In this document: positions 6,955 through 13,927 of the stretch, one piece after another
Numbering within the stretch: the first letter of the stretch is position 1
How the letters are laid out: each line of letters begins with the position of its first letter
From: Clostridia bacterium
Lineage (GTDB): Bacteria > Bacillota_A > Clostridia > Christensenellales > Aristaeellaceae
Assembly (NCBI GenBank): GCA_017464225.1
Contig: JAFUDW010000163.1
Location: forward strand, 1 to 21,640
Direction of reading: 5' to 3'
Length of the DNA stretch: 21,640 bases
Position numbers and translations under genes: made by a program
Notes under the pieces: model-generated
What the model saw: the letters and a program-made list of their open reading frames with translations, nothing else
Databases searched by the model: none
Told to the model about the DNA's origin: nothing

Positions 6955-7302
6955 ATGAAGAAGATCGTTGCCCTGGCCCTGAGCGTCATCATGCTGCTGT
7001 CCCTTGCAGCCACCGCCTTCGCCGCCGAAAAGACCTATACCCTGAAGATCGGCGTCGTGATCACCGCCGACGACCCGCTGTTCGCCGGCTTGCAGGAAAT
7101 GAAGAAGGAAGCCGAGGAAAAATCCGGCGGCCGTCTGAAGATCGACCTGTATCACAGCTCCCAGCTGGGCGATACCGGCGAGGTCGTGGAACAGGCCGTT
7201 GCCGGCGCCAACGTGGGCACCATTGCCGGCGCTCCCTTCCTGGAGGGCTACTGCAAGGATTTCGGCATGCTGATGGGCCCCCTATGTCATGAAATCCTAT
7301 GA
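6955..7302 (+). CDS. dctP: TRAP substrate-binding protein DctP, N-terminal part (frameshifted)
   Basis: ATG 6955 follows AAAGGAGG at proper spacing. The product opens with a signal peptide (residues 1 to about 23, cleavage near AFA-A; no lipobox) and continues as the first lobe of a DctP-family binding protein (KIGVVITADDPLFAGLQ, then LYHSSQLGD). It catches an extracellular solute and delivers it to DctQM. After GMLMGP the frame is lost: the run of five C at 7278-7282 has one base too many, since the other frame resumes with YVMKSYEDC. As written, translation ends at 7302 after 115 residues. An upstream in-frame ATG at 6937 is rejected because it lies before the ribosome site. Confidence 0.8.
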   Translation: MKKIVALALSVIMLLSLAATAFAAEKTYTLKIGVVITADDPLFAGLQEMKKEAEEKSGGRLKIDLYHSSQLGDTGEVVEQAVAGANVGTIAGAPFLEGYCKDFGMLMGPLCHEIL

Positions 7303-7936
7303 AGACTGCCTGAAGCTGATCGGCTCCGATCTGTACAAGGGCTGGGTGGATGAGATCGAGCAGAACGGTCTGCGCGTGCTTTGCTTCAACTATCAGCAGG
7401 GCGAGCGCTACATGTGCACCAATAAGCCCGTTGAGCATCCCGCCGATATGAAGGGCCTGCTCATCCGCACCTTCTCCTCCGATCTGCCCCTCAAGGGCAT
7501 TGAAAAGACCGGCGCCGTGGGCAGCACGCTGACCTGGGGCGAGGTTTACACCGGCATTTTCCAGAAGGTCATCGATGGATGCGAAGTGCAGATTTCCTCT
7601 TATTCCGGTTCCTCCATCGTGGAAGTCGCGCCTTACGTTGCGCTGACCGGCCATTTCCAGATGCTCTCCGGCCTGGTTGTGGGCGCCGATTGGTATGATT
7701 CTCTTCCCGACGACCTGAAAGAGATCCTGGACACCGCGGCTTATAACGGCGGCGTGTACGCTTCCAACAAGGTGTATGAGGATGAAGCCGCTTACATCGA
7801 AAAGGAAAAGGCCCGCGGCGCGATCTTTACCGAAGTGGACCGCAGCGAATGGGAAGCCTGCATGGATTCGATCTATGACGATCTGGGCCTGCGCGATCTG
7901 AAGAACCAGATTGACGAGATCCTGGCAGCCGACTGA
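7289..7936 (+). CDS. dctP: TRAP substrate-binding protein DctP, C-terminal part (frameshifted)
   Basis: This frame continues the DctP protein exactly where the N-terminal frame ends, from TAT at 7283 (YVMKSYEDCLKLIGS). It contains the second lobe, including the KGLLIRTFSSD segment, where TRAP binding proteins carry the arginine that usually salt-bridges the ligand's carboxylate, and the GEVYTGIFQKVIDGCE helix that normally follows. Joined to the first part with one C removed, the protein would be about 326 residues, the usual DctP length, with no other damage. The ATG at 7289 has no ribosome site of its own, so the fragment is not a separate gene. Either the gene was recently inactivated or the C run was miscounted in sequencing. 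Confidence 0.8.
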   Translation: MKSYEDCLKLIGSDLYKGWVDEIEQNGLRVLCFNYQQGERYMCTNKPVEHPADMKGLLIRTFSSDLPLKGIEKTGAVGSTLTWGEVYTGIFQKVIDGCEVQISSYSGSSIVEVAPYVALTGHFQMLSGLVVGADWYDSLPDDLKEILDTAAYNGGVYASNKVYEDEAAYIEKEKARGAIFTEVDRSEWEACMDSIYDDLGLRDLKNQIDEILAAD

Positions 7937-7960
7937 TCACAGAACAAGTCCGGATTGATT

Positions 7961-8006
7961 TGAAAAAGCAGCTGCTGCAGACGAAAGCCGCGGCAGCTGC
8001 TTTTCA
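7961..8006 (+). terminator. Intercistronic terminator/attenuator between dctP and dctQ
   Basis: An 11-bp stem GCAGCTGCTGC / GCGGCAGCTGC (one G-T pair), flanked by AAAAA before and TTTT after, lies 24 bases behind the dctP stop. Partial termination or 3'-end protection here would give more binding protein than membrane subunits, a common arrangement for transport operons. Confidence 0.75.
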
Positions 8007-8030
8007 TCCAAGGCAGAACAGGAGGCCATT

Positions 8031-8552
8031 GTGCTAAAGAAGTTTGATAAAACCCTGCTGAAGCTGGAGCTGGTTTTCTGCGAAGTCCTGATCGTCGTCC
8101 TTGTGCTCGTGGTATTTATGAACGCCGTACTGCGGCTCTTCAAAAATCCCATCAGCTGGAGCACGGATGTCGCCCAGCTCATATTCGCCTGGATCAGCTT
8201 CGTTGGCGCGGATATGGCGCTCAAAAAGGACAAGCACGCGGGCGTGGATATCATTACAAGCCGTCTTTCTCCCAAAGTAACGCGTATTTTAAGCATCGTC
8301 ACCTATATTGCCATCATCGTCTTCCTGGTGATCATCGGCCGCGCCGGCGCCGGGCTTGCCATCAAGAATATCAACCGCAAATTCCATTCCATGCCGATTT
8401 CCTATTCCAGCGTGACGTTTTCGGTGCCCGTCGGCTGCCTGCTCATGGGCTATACCTGCGTCCGCAAGCTCATGCAGCTGATCGGCAAAACGCCCGATCC
8501 CTACAAGGATGAGCTGGAAGACCCGGAAATCCAAGAGGAGGAGGAGCTATAA
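8031..8552 (+). CDS. dctQ: TRAP transporter small membrane subunit DctQ
   Basis: The 173-residue protein has four hydrophobic segments (about residues 14-35, 46-62, 86-108 and 128-147), as in DctQ subunits. The conserved pattern around ISWSTDVAQLIFAWISFVGADMALKKDKHAGVD is diagnostic of the family. It partners DctM in the cytoplasmic membrane to form the sodium-driven permease. The gene starts with GTG at 8031 behind AGGAGGCC. The C-terminus is acidic (ending EEEEL). The stop at 8550-8552 is separated from dctM by one base, so the two are translationally coupled. The 94-base gap from dctP contains the hairpin described above. Confidence 0.92.
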   Translation: MLKKFDKTLLKLELVFCEVLIVVLVLVVFMNAVLRLFKNPISWSTDVAQLIFAWISFVGADMALKKDKHAGVDIITSRLSPKVTRILSIVTYIAIIVFLVIIGRAGAGLAIKNINRKFHSMPISYSSVTFSVPVGCLLMGYTCVRKLMQLIGKTPDPYKDELEDPEIQEEEEL

Positions 8553-8553
8553 A

Positions 8554-9834
8554 ATGCTGTTGGTTTTTGTGGTATTCTTCGTACTGCTGCTGATGAACGT
8601 TCCTCTGGCCTTCGCGGTCGGAATCGGCGGCCTGGTCTTCTTCTTCCAGGACGGGCTGACCAGCATGGTGGCCATCAATAAGATCGTCAGCATGTCCCAA
8701 ACCTTCTCGCTGCTGGCCATGCCCTTCTTCATTCTGGCCGGTAACATGATGAACGAATCCGGCATCACCAAACGCCTCATTCGGTTCGCGCTGGTGCTGA
8801 CCGGTCATTTCCGCGGCGGCCTGGCCCATGTGAGCTGCCTGCTCTCCGCCTTGATGGGCGGCATTTCCGGCTCCAATAACGCGGACGCGGCCATGGAATG
8901 CCGCATGCTGGGCCCCTCCATGGTGCGCCGCGGGTATGCCCCCGCCTTCACCGCCGCTGTGATCGGCATGACCAGCCTGATCACGCCCACCATCCCCCCG
9001 TCCCTGGGCATGATCCAATTCGGTACGGTGGGCGAGGTCAGCATCGGCCGCTTGTTCGCGGGCGGCATCGTTCCCGGCATCCTGCTGACTGTCGCCATGA
9101 TGGTCACCAGCACGCTGCGCGCCAAGAAGCTGGGCTATGAGCCTGTCTATGAGAAGCGCGCGCCGAAAGAGGATATTTGGAAGGCTTTTAAAGGTTCCAT
9201 CTGGGCCCTGCTCTTCCCGGTCATCCTGATCGTGGGCATCCGCTTTGGCCTGTTCACCCCCACCGAAGCCGGCGCCTTCGCCGTGGTATACGCCTTTATC
9301 ATCGGCAAGTTCGTTTACAAGGAGCTGACCTTTGAGGGTCTCAAGCGCGTGCTGAAAAACACCGCCCTGGATAACGGCGTGGTCATGCTGATCGTCATGC
9401 TCTCCGGCCCCTTCGGGTACGCCATGGTTTACGACGGCCTGCCCGTCCACGCGGCGGAATGGATCGCGGGCATCAGCGCTTCTCCGATCATCAGCTTGCT
9501 GATCATCTTCGCCTTCCTCATCGTAGCGGGCATGTTCATGGAAGCGACGGTCAACCAGCTGCTGCTGACGCCCATCTTTTTGCCCATTGTCAAATCCCTG
9601 GGATTCGACCCCGTCTGGTACGGCGTGATCCAGGCGACGCTGGTCTGTATGGGCGGAATGACGCCGCCTGTGGGCGTTACCATGTACACCTGCTGCTCCA
9701 TGATGAAGTGTACGGTGGAGGATTATGTAAAGCAATCGCTGCCATACCTGCTTGCCGTGGGCGTCGTATTTGCGCTGCTTATCATCTTCCCGCAGCTCAT
9801 CACGTTCATCCCCAACCTGATTTTCGGAAAGTAA
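8554..9834 (+). CDS. dctM: TRAP transporter large permease subunit DctM
   Basis: The 426-residue, very hydrophobic protein is full length for DctM. Family hallmarks include LLAMPFFILAGNMMNESGI, the GGISGSNNADAA segment of the first half, TPTIPPSLGMIQFG, LFTPTEAGAFAVVYAF and the TPPVGVTMY motif of the second half; these form the two sodium/substrate-binding repeats of the elevator-type carrier. The start at 8554 is one base after the dctQ stop and uses the GAGGAGGAG inside the end of dctQ as ribosome site; a longer frame from 8509 merely reads through dctQ. A strong terminator follows at 9849, so the TRAP operon ends here. The imported solute is not determined by sequence. Confidence 0.94.
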   Translation: MLLVFVVFFVLLLMNVPLAFAVGIGGLVFFFQDGLTSMVAINKIVSMSQTFSLLAMPFFILAGNMMNESGITKRLIRFALVLTGHFRGGLAHVSCLLSALMGGISGSNNADAAMECRMLGPSMVRRGYAPAFTAAVIGMTSLITPTIPPSLGMIQFGTVGEVSIGRLFAGGIVPGILLTVAMMVTSTLRAKKLGYEPVYEKRAPKEDIWKAFKGSIWALLFPVILIVGIRFGLFTPTEAGAFAVVYAFIIGKFVYKELTFEGLKRVLKNTALDNGVVMLIVMLSGPFGYAMVYDGLPVHAAEWIAGISASPIISLLIIFAFLIVAGMFMEATVNQLLLTPIFLPIVKSLGFDPVWYGVIQATLVCMGGMTPPVGVTMYTCCSMMKCTVEDYVKQSLPYLLAVGVVFALLIIFPQLITFIPNLIFGK

Positions 9835-9848
9835 CAAAATACAATAAG

Positions 9849-9887
9849 GCGGCAAAATCCCATCTAAGCAGGGGTTTTGCCGCTTTT
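9849..9887 (+). terminator. Terminator of the TRAP operon
   Basis: A 13-bp stem GCGGCAAAATCCC / GGGGTTTTGCCGC (one T-G pair) with a 9-base loop, followed by TTTT. It lies 14 bases behind the dctM stop. Confidence 0.9.
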
Positions 9888-9971
9888 ATGCAATACGGAC
9901 GCAGTATCGCGCCGTCATTGTGCATAGTCTGGCTTTGATGTCATGACGCGGACGCAAAAGCCCAAATATCC

Positions 9972-10000
9972 TTGACAGGAGGTTTGCTTTCCCATAAAAT
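9972..10000 (+). promoter_or_regulatory. Promoter of the LacI-family gene
   Basis: Consensus -35 TTGACA (9972-9977), 17-bp spacer, -10 TAAAAT (9995-10000). Transcription would start near 10007, immediately before operator O3. Confidence 0.8.
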
Positions 10001-10008
10001 AGATGCAG

Positions 10009-10018
10009 CAAACGATTG
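10009..10018. promoter_or_regulatory. LacI-family operator O3 (autoregulatory)
   Basis: CAAACGATTG, identical to O2 at 6867, placed at the expected start of transcription and 18 bases before the lacI-family ATG. It suggests that the regulator represses its own synthesis with the same site it uses on the transporter and hydrolase promoters. Confidence 0.8.
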
Positions 10019-10035
10019 AAAGCGAAGGAGCCAAG

Positions 10036-11043
10036 ATGGTCAGTATCAAAGAGGTTGCCGAAAGAGCGGGCGTTTCATCCAGCACCGTATCAAGACTTCT
10101 TTCCGGCAAGCTGTCCGTAAAAAGCGAAACGCGGGCACGGATCATGCGGGCGGTGGAGGAGCTGGATTACAAGCCCAGTCTGATGGCGAAAAGCCTGCGA
10201 AGCGGGGAAAGCCGCCTGCTTGGCTTCATCATCCCCAATATCGTGCGCCCCTTTTATCCCCAGGTCATGAAGCACCTGGAGGATCTGGCTTACCAGAGCG
10301 GCTATAATATCATCCTCTGCGACGCTTCCGAGAGCACTGAAAAAGAGAGCGAATTTTTGCAGTCTCTGATCAGTCTGCGCGTTGACGGCATCGTTTTTTT
10401 GCCTTCAACGGAGGAGACAAAACATATCGTCCCTTTTGTGGGCAAGCTGCCCATCGTTGTGATCAACCGCAAGTTTGATATCGGCTTGCCCTGCGTTTTG
10501 CAGAATGATTACGAGGGAGGATATCAAATCGGAAAACATCTGTGCGAATCGGGCCACAGGCGGATCGCCTGCGTGATCGACAACCGCAAGCGCAATTATA
10601 ATATTGAGCGGTACGAAGGGTTTTGCCGGGCAATGCGGGAAAACGGCATTGCCGATTATGAGGATTATATCGTCCGGGGCGTGCGGTCGCCCGAGGAAGT
10701 GCCGGAGAAGCTGCTGGCCCTGCTGAAAAGGGAAAACCGGCCGACGGCGGTGTTTGGCTTTGACGATACCCTGGCCTACGGCGCGTATCAGGCTGCGCAT
10801 ACGCTGGGCCTGCGCATACCCGAGGACCTGGCGGTGGTGGGCTATGACGATCTGCCCTTTTCCCAATACATGATCCCCAAGCTCTCCTCATATAGTATCC
10901 CTTTTAAGGAAATCAATAAGATGGCGCTGAACATCCTGCTGGAGAATATCCGGGAGAGAACCAGCTCCGGCAATACCGTGGTCCGCGTTTCCGGCGGACT
11001 GGTGATCCGGGCGTCCTCCGCGCCCGCGCCGGAGGATGGATAA
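10036..11043 (+). CDS. LacI-family transcriptional regulator
   Basis: The 335-residue protein has an N-terminal HTH and hinge (VSIKEVAERAGVSSSTVSRL at 2-21, then the LDYKPSLMAKSLRSG linker) and a periplasmic-binding-protein-like effector domain (LLGFIIPNIVRPFY, RVDGIVFLPS, HRRIACVIDN, PTAVFGFDDTLAYGA, VVGYDDLPFSQYMIPKLSS). This is the full LacI/GalR architecture; the effector is probably the TRAP substrate or its product. The start at 10036 is preferred because AAGGAG (10025-10030) lies five bases before it and it gives the standard HTH beginning; ATG 10003 would sit upstream of the expected transcript start. Operators in its own promoter and in the two neighbouring transcription units point to a local autoregulated repressor. 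Confidence 0.93.
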   Translation: MVSIKEVAERAGVSSSTVSRLLSGKLSVKSETRARIMRAVEELDYKPSLMAKSLRSGESRLLGFIIPNIVRPFYPQVMKHLEDLAYQSGYNIILCDASESTEKESEFLQSLISLRVDGIVFLPSTEETKHIVPFVGKLPIVVINRKFDIGLPCVLQNDYEGGYQIGKHLCESGHRRIACVIDNRKRNYNIERYEGFCRAMRENGIADYEDYIVRGVRSPEEVPEKLLALLKRENRPTAVFGFDDTLAYGAYQAAHTLGLRIPEDLAVVGYDDLPFSQYMIPKLSSYSIPFKEINKMALNILLENIRERTSSGNTVVRVSGGLVIRASSAPAPEDG

Positions 11044-11063
11044 GCGCGCATGATGATTTAACA

Positions 11064-11081
11064 GGCTGATAGCTGTCAGCC
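11064..11081. terminator. Weak hairpin between convergent genes
   Basis: A 6-bp stem GGCTGA / TCAGCC with a 6-base loop lies between the lacI-family stop and the end of the converging kinase gene, overlapping the kinase stop codon. No U-run follows on either strand, so termination activity is doubtful. Confidence 0.25.
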
Positions 11082-11630
11082 GAGCATAAACGCGTCTATT
11101 TGGGCCAATACCGCCGCATCTGTCTGATAGGAAAAATCGTCCGCATTCAGACGGATAACGTTGCCGGGAACGCGTTCTTCCCGGGATCGCTCCAAAGCGC
11201 GTTTGAAAGCGTCCGGGTCGTCCAGGGCCACGCTTAAATGCGCCGGATGCCTTTTTTTGTTTTGGATCCGGTTCATAAAACGCTGATGCAGTATTTCGGC
11301 ATCCCCGCGGATCACAACGGTAAGCGCGTCATAGCCGTTCTCGTCCGCCGTTTGATGGAGCCGTTCCAGCTCTGCGGTATGGAAATTGGATTCAAGGATG
11401 AGATCTTTATTCAGTTTCGCAAATTCCGAAAAAATAAAAAGCATGAGGTCCATGGACGCGCGGGATAAGCGCAGGTTTTCTTCCCTGCTTGAAAATCCGA
11501 TCGCATCCCCCAAGACCTCCTTGATCGAATCTTTAAAAAAGAGATTCGTATCGTATCTTTTGTTTAAAATTTCGGCAAAAGTGGATTTTCCGGCGGCCAA
11601 GTCTCCTGTGATCAATAGAAGTTTTTTCAT
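11076..11630 (-). CDS. P-loop kinase, zeta-toxin/shikimate-kinase-like AAA protein
   Basis: The 184-residue protein begins with a Walker A motif GDLAAGKST (residues 9-17) directly after the first strand (KKLLLIT). A Walker-B-like strand DLILESNFH follows near residue 95, then an arginine-rich lid region (HQRFMNRIQNKKRHPAH) typical of small nucleotide or metabolite kinases. Size and layout fit the large group of predicted ATP-dependent kinases related to zeta toxins and gluconate/shikimate kinases. There is no antitoxin-like gene beside it, so a toxin role is not supported; a small-molecule kinase is likelier, substrate unknown. The start is behind GGGGGA at short distance, and a sigma-A promoter is visible at 11665-11693. 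It is a single-gene unit converging with the lacI-family gene. Confidence 0.75.
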   Translation of the reverse strand: MKKLLLITGDLAAGKSTFAEILNKRYDTNLFFKDSIKEVLGDAIGFSSREENLRLSRASMDLMLFIFSEFAKLNKDLILESNFHTAELERLHQTADENGYDALTVVIRGDAEILHQRFMNRIQNKKRHPAHLSVALDDPDAFKRALERSREERVPGNVIRLNADDFSYQTDAAVLAQIDAFMLG

Positions 11631-11664
11631 ATAAATCCCCCGGCGAACGCTTTATATCGCGCTC

Positions 11665-11693
11665 ATTTTACCATATCGCGGGAGGCATATCAA
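11665..11693 (-). promoter_or_regulatory. Promoter of the kinase gene
   Basis: Read on the minus strand: -35 TTGATA (complement of 11688-11693), 17-bp spacer, -10 TAAAAT (complement of 11665-11670), about 35 bases ahead of the kinase start codon. Confidence 0.7.
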
Positions 11694-11755
11694 TATGTGA
11701 GGGGTGGCGAAGCGGGCGGGAAGCAGGGAAGACAATATTGGCTTCTAAAGGGACG

Positions 11756-11783
11756 AAAAAAGCCGCCCGAATATCTGGGCGAC
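11756..11783 (-). terminator. Orphan intrinsic terminator on minus strand
   Basis: On the minus strand GTCGCCC pairs with GGGCGGC (7 bp with one T-G pair, 8-base loop) and is followed by six T. It would end a leftward transcript starting between here and the deacylase gene; no gene is seen there, so an antisense or small RNA, or decay of a former gene, is possible. Confidence 0.6.
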
Positions 11784-11841
11784 TTACAAGGGAAAAGAAA
11801 AAGTATAAAGCCCATCGCAAAAACGATCATCATGAGAAATC

Positions 11842-11870
11842 TTTATCTGCGCACCGATTCATGGTATAAT
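11842..11870 (+). promoter_or_regulatory. Possible promoter of the deacylase operon
   Basis: A perfect -10 TATAAT lies at 11865-11870; 17 bp upstream is only a weak -35 (TTTATC, 11842-11847). No better candidate was found ahead of the gene at 12010, leaving a leader of about 130 bases. Confidence 0.4.
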
Positions 11871-12009
11871 CAATATGCCGCGCACATGTGGTTTTGTTTT
11901 CGGCATCGCATTTTCAAACGGATGTTTGCCCCGATCCGCTTGGATACAGCATGAGCGAAAGCATATTTTGACGGTTTCAATCGGGAACGCGAGGAAAGGA
12001 TGGATACCC

Positions 12010-12273
12010 ATGAAGCAGCTGTTGAAAAACGGAAAAATCTATGACGGCGCGGGAAACGACCCCTTTACGGGCGATATCCTGCTGCAGGACGACAGGATCC
12101 TCCGCGCAGCGCCGGGCATTGAGGAGGCCGCCGATCGGACGGTCGATCTGGGCGGCGCGTCGGTGGCGCCGGGCTTCATTGACGCGCATTCCCATAACGA
12201 TTGGTTCGCCCTCAAGGCCGATAGCTGCCCTATTTTAAGCCCTTCCTGCTGCAGGGCATCACCACCTTTGTGA
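12010..12273 (+). CDS. N-acyl-D-amino-acid deacylase-like amidohydrolase, N-terminal part (frameshifted)
   Basis: ATG 12010 follows AGGAAAGGA. The product opens with the small beta-sandwich of amidohydrolases (KNGKIYDGAGNDPFTGDILL, then VDLGGASVAPGFIDAHSHND), including the metal-binding pair His60 and His62. After about residue 72 (KADS) the frame is wrong: the other frame reads LPYFKPFLLQGITTF from 12225, which is what the family has next. One base, most simply a C at 12225, is missing. As written the protein stops at 12273 after 87 residues. D-aminoacylases hydrolyse N-acyl-D-amino acids; whether this relative does so is inferred from family resemblance only. Confidence 0.75.
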   Translation: MKQLLKNGKIYDGAGNDPFTGDILLQDDRILRAAPGIEEAADRTVDLGGASVAPGFIDAHSHNDWFALKADSCPILSPSCCRASPPL

Positions 12274-13604
12274 CAGGCAACTGCGGCATATCCGCCGTGG
12301 GGTTTGAGCCGGGCTGCGCCTACCTGGACAAGCTGGGCGGCGGGCTGTTCAATTTCAGCGGCACCACCGGGCAGTACGGCAGCATGGAGGAATACTTTGC
12401 CGCCATGGATCGGCATATGCCCTGCAATATGGCGCTTCTGGCCGGGCACTGCACCGCCCGGGCGGCTGTGGGCGGCAACGAGAACCGCCGCCTGACGCCC
12501 GAGGAGGAAAAGGGCATGCTAAGGATCCTGGAAAAGGCGCTGCAGCAGGGAGCGGCGGGGCTTTCCCTGGGGCTCATGTACGAGCCCGGCCTGTACGCCG
12601 ACGTGGAGGAGCTTAAAAAGGTGGCGGCGCTCTGCGTTAAATATAACAAGCCGCTGACCGTTCATCCCCGGGCCGAGTCAAAGGTTTCCATGGCTTATCC
12701 CCAGCTGCTGGGCCGCTCCCATCTGCTGCGGGCCTTTGACGAGCTGGTGGAGATTTCCCGCGGCACCAACCTGAAATTGCAGTACTCCCACGCCATTTTT
12801 GTGGGCCGCAATTCCTTTGGCGCCAAGGCTGAGCTGCTGCGCATGATGGATCAGCTCCGGGCCGAGGGCGTGGACGTTATGTTTGATATCTATAACGAAT
12901 GCCTGGGCGTATCGGTGATCACCGTGATCCTGCCCGCCTGGTACCAGGCCATGACGCCGGAGCAAAAGAAAAATCCCATCACGCGCGTGAAGCTGGCGGC
13001 GCTGGTCAAAGCGTCCAGCCTGCTGCTGGGCTTTGGCTTTTCGGATATCCAGGTGGCCTACATCGGGCCGGGATACGAGAAATACGAGGGCAAATCGGTG
13101 CATCAGATCGCCCAGGAGGAGGGGATCAGCGATCTGAACGCCTACTCCATGCTCTGCGAGCTCAGCCATTTCAAGGGCCGCGTCAATATGGGGCCGTACT
13201 CCACGCCTCAGGTCATATCGGAGTTTGAGCGCGATCCCTATTGCCTGTACATGACCGACGCCTGGGTGGAGGAGCACGGCGTGCAGAACCCGGCGATCTA
13301 CGATTGCTTTCCCAAGTTCCTGCGGGATTCGCTGCTGGGCACGGGCGATACCATGCCCGCCACCATCCGCCGCATGACCGGAGCCACCGCCGACCGCTTC
13401 ATGCTGCGGGATCGCGGCTATCTGAAAGCGGGATACTACGCCGATCTGACGGTGTTTGACGAGGAAGCGCTCAGGGCCGCTCAGCCCGATCAGAAAAAGT
13501 CCTTTGGCATCAAGGCCGTTTACATCAATGGCGTTCCCGTGCTGCAGGACGGCGCGCTGGACGCGCAGACGCTCAAAACCACCGGCAGAGCGCTGCGGGT
13601 GTAA
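12270..13604 (+). CDS. N-acyl-D-amino-acid deacylase-like amidohydrolase, main part (frameshifted)
   Basis: This frame is open from about 12225 and holds most of the enzyme; GTG 12270 is just the first possible start and has no ribosome site. Visible family elements are VTGNCGISAVGF (the Cys that bridges metals in D-aminoacylase), LLAGHCTAR, GAAGLSLGLMYEPG, the metal-ligand segments VHPRAE and LQYSHA, CLYMTDAW for the catalytic Asp region, and a C-terminal return to the sandwich (GYLKAGYYADLTVFD). With one base restored the whole protein would be about 531 residues, within the family's range. A small DUF3006-like gene follows after 20 bases, probably co-transcribed. Dihydropyrimidinase-type or other amidohydrolase activity is a less likely alternative. 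Confidence 0.8.
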   Translation: MTGNCGISAVGFEPGCAYLDKLGGGLFNFSGTTGQYGSMEEYFAAMDRHMPCNMALLAGHCTARAAVGGNENRRLTPEEEKGMLRILEKALQQGAAGLSLGLMYEPGLYADVEELKKVAALCVKYNKPLTVHPRAESKVSMAYPQLLGRSHLLRAFDELVEISRGTNLKLQYSHAIFVGRNSFGAKAELLRMMDQLRAEGVDVMFDIYNECLGVSVITVILPAWYQAMTPEQKKNPITRVKLAALVKASSLLLGFGFSDIQVAYIGPGYEKYEGKSVHQIAQEEGISDLNAYSMLCELSHFKGRVNMGPYSTPQVISEFERDPYCLYMTDAWVEEHGVQNPAIYDCFPKFLRDSLLGTGDTMPATIRRMTGATADRFMLRDRGYLKAGYYADLTVFDEEALRAAQPDQKKSFGIKAVYINGVPVLQDGALDAQTLKTTGRALRV

Positions 13605-13624
13605 AGAAAAGGAGGGAAGATCGC

Positions 13625-13807
13625 GTGAGCTTTCTGGAGCCCAAAGAATATATTGTGGAAAAGATCGACGGGGATTACGCCTGGCTCCGGCGCGTTGGCG
13701 CGCCGGAGGAGGAGCCGGTGCCCGTCGCCCGGGCGCTGCTGCCCGAGGAAACCGACGAGGGCTCGCGCCTCCTGTATCAAATGCTGACTTATACGCTGCT
13801 GCCGTAG
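13625..13807 (+). CDS. Small DUF3006-like protein
   Basis: The 60-residue product starts with GTG 13625 behind AAAGGAGGG. It contains the pattern VEKIDGDYAWLRR followed by a short acidic linker, then VPVARALLPEETDEGSRL, which matches the compact DUF3006 type (a small beta-rich domain with IDGDYAV near the start and PRSLLPE later). Function is unknown in that family. It lies 20 bases behind the deacylase stop and is followed, after its TAG stop, by the glgA promoter, so it ends the deacylase operon. Leu-rich C-terminus (YQMLTYTLLP) departs from the usual charged tail. Assignment is by motif resemblance only. Confidence 0.6.
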   Translation: MSFLEPKEYIVEKIDGDYAWLRRVGAPEEEPVPVARALLPEETDEGSRLLYQMLTYTLLP

Positions 13808-13856
13808 CCCTCGGATGGCGGATGTGGCGCGTACTGCATTGTTTTTGTACAGGCTG

Positions 13857-13885
13857 TTGCGCGGCGTCCGTTTTTATGGTACAAT
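13857..13885 (+). promoter_or_regulatory. Promoter of glgA
   Basis: A -35 TTGCGC (13857-13862), 17-bp spacer and -10 TACAAT (13880-13885), 42 bases ahead of the glgA start. Confidence 0.65.
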
Positions 13886-13927
13886 CAATCTGACCGAAGC
13901 CAAATACATACGACAAGGAGAATTGCC

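Larger units (their letters stand above)
11694..12009. other. Intergenic stretch before the deacylase gene
   Basis: About 315 bases without a convincing gene. It contains a minus-strand terminator (11756-11783) and a possible plus-strand promoter (11842-11870). Short open frames exist on both strands, including a hydrophobic minus-strand one that runs through the terminator hairpin, but none has a good ribosome site or recognisable product. Confidence 0.4.

Noticed and set aside
8470..9855. A 461-codon open frame antisense to dctM
   Set aside because: Shadow of dctM; extremely Asp/Gln/His-rich, no ribosome site, no family resemblance.
10003..10035. Earlier ATG for the LacI-family gene
   Set aside because: It lies upstream of or at the expected transcript start and inside the operator region, and has no ribosome site; ATG 10036 has AAGGAG.
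11076..11630. Zeta-type toxin of a toxin-antitoxin pair
   Set aside because: The P-loop fold fits, but no small antitoxin gene lies beside it and it has a single-gene promoter.
11820..11829. AAAACGATCA, a possible fourth LacI-type site before the deacylase operon
   Set aside because: It loses the TTG half and is far from any good promoter; a similar weak match at 6673-6682 is also not convincing.
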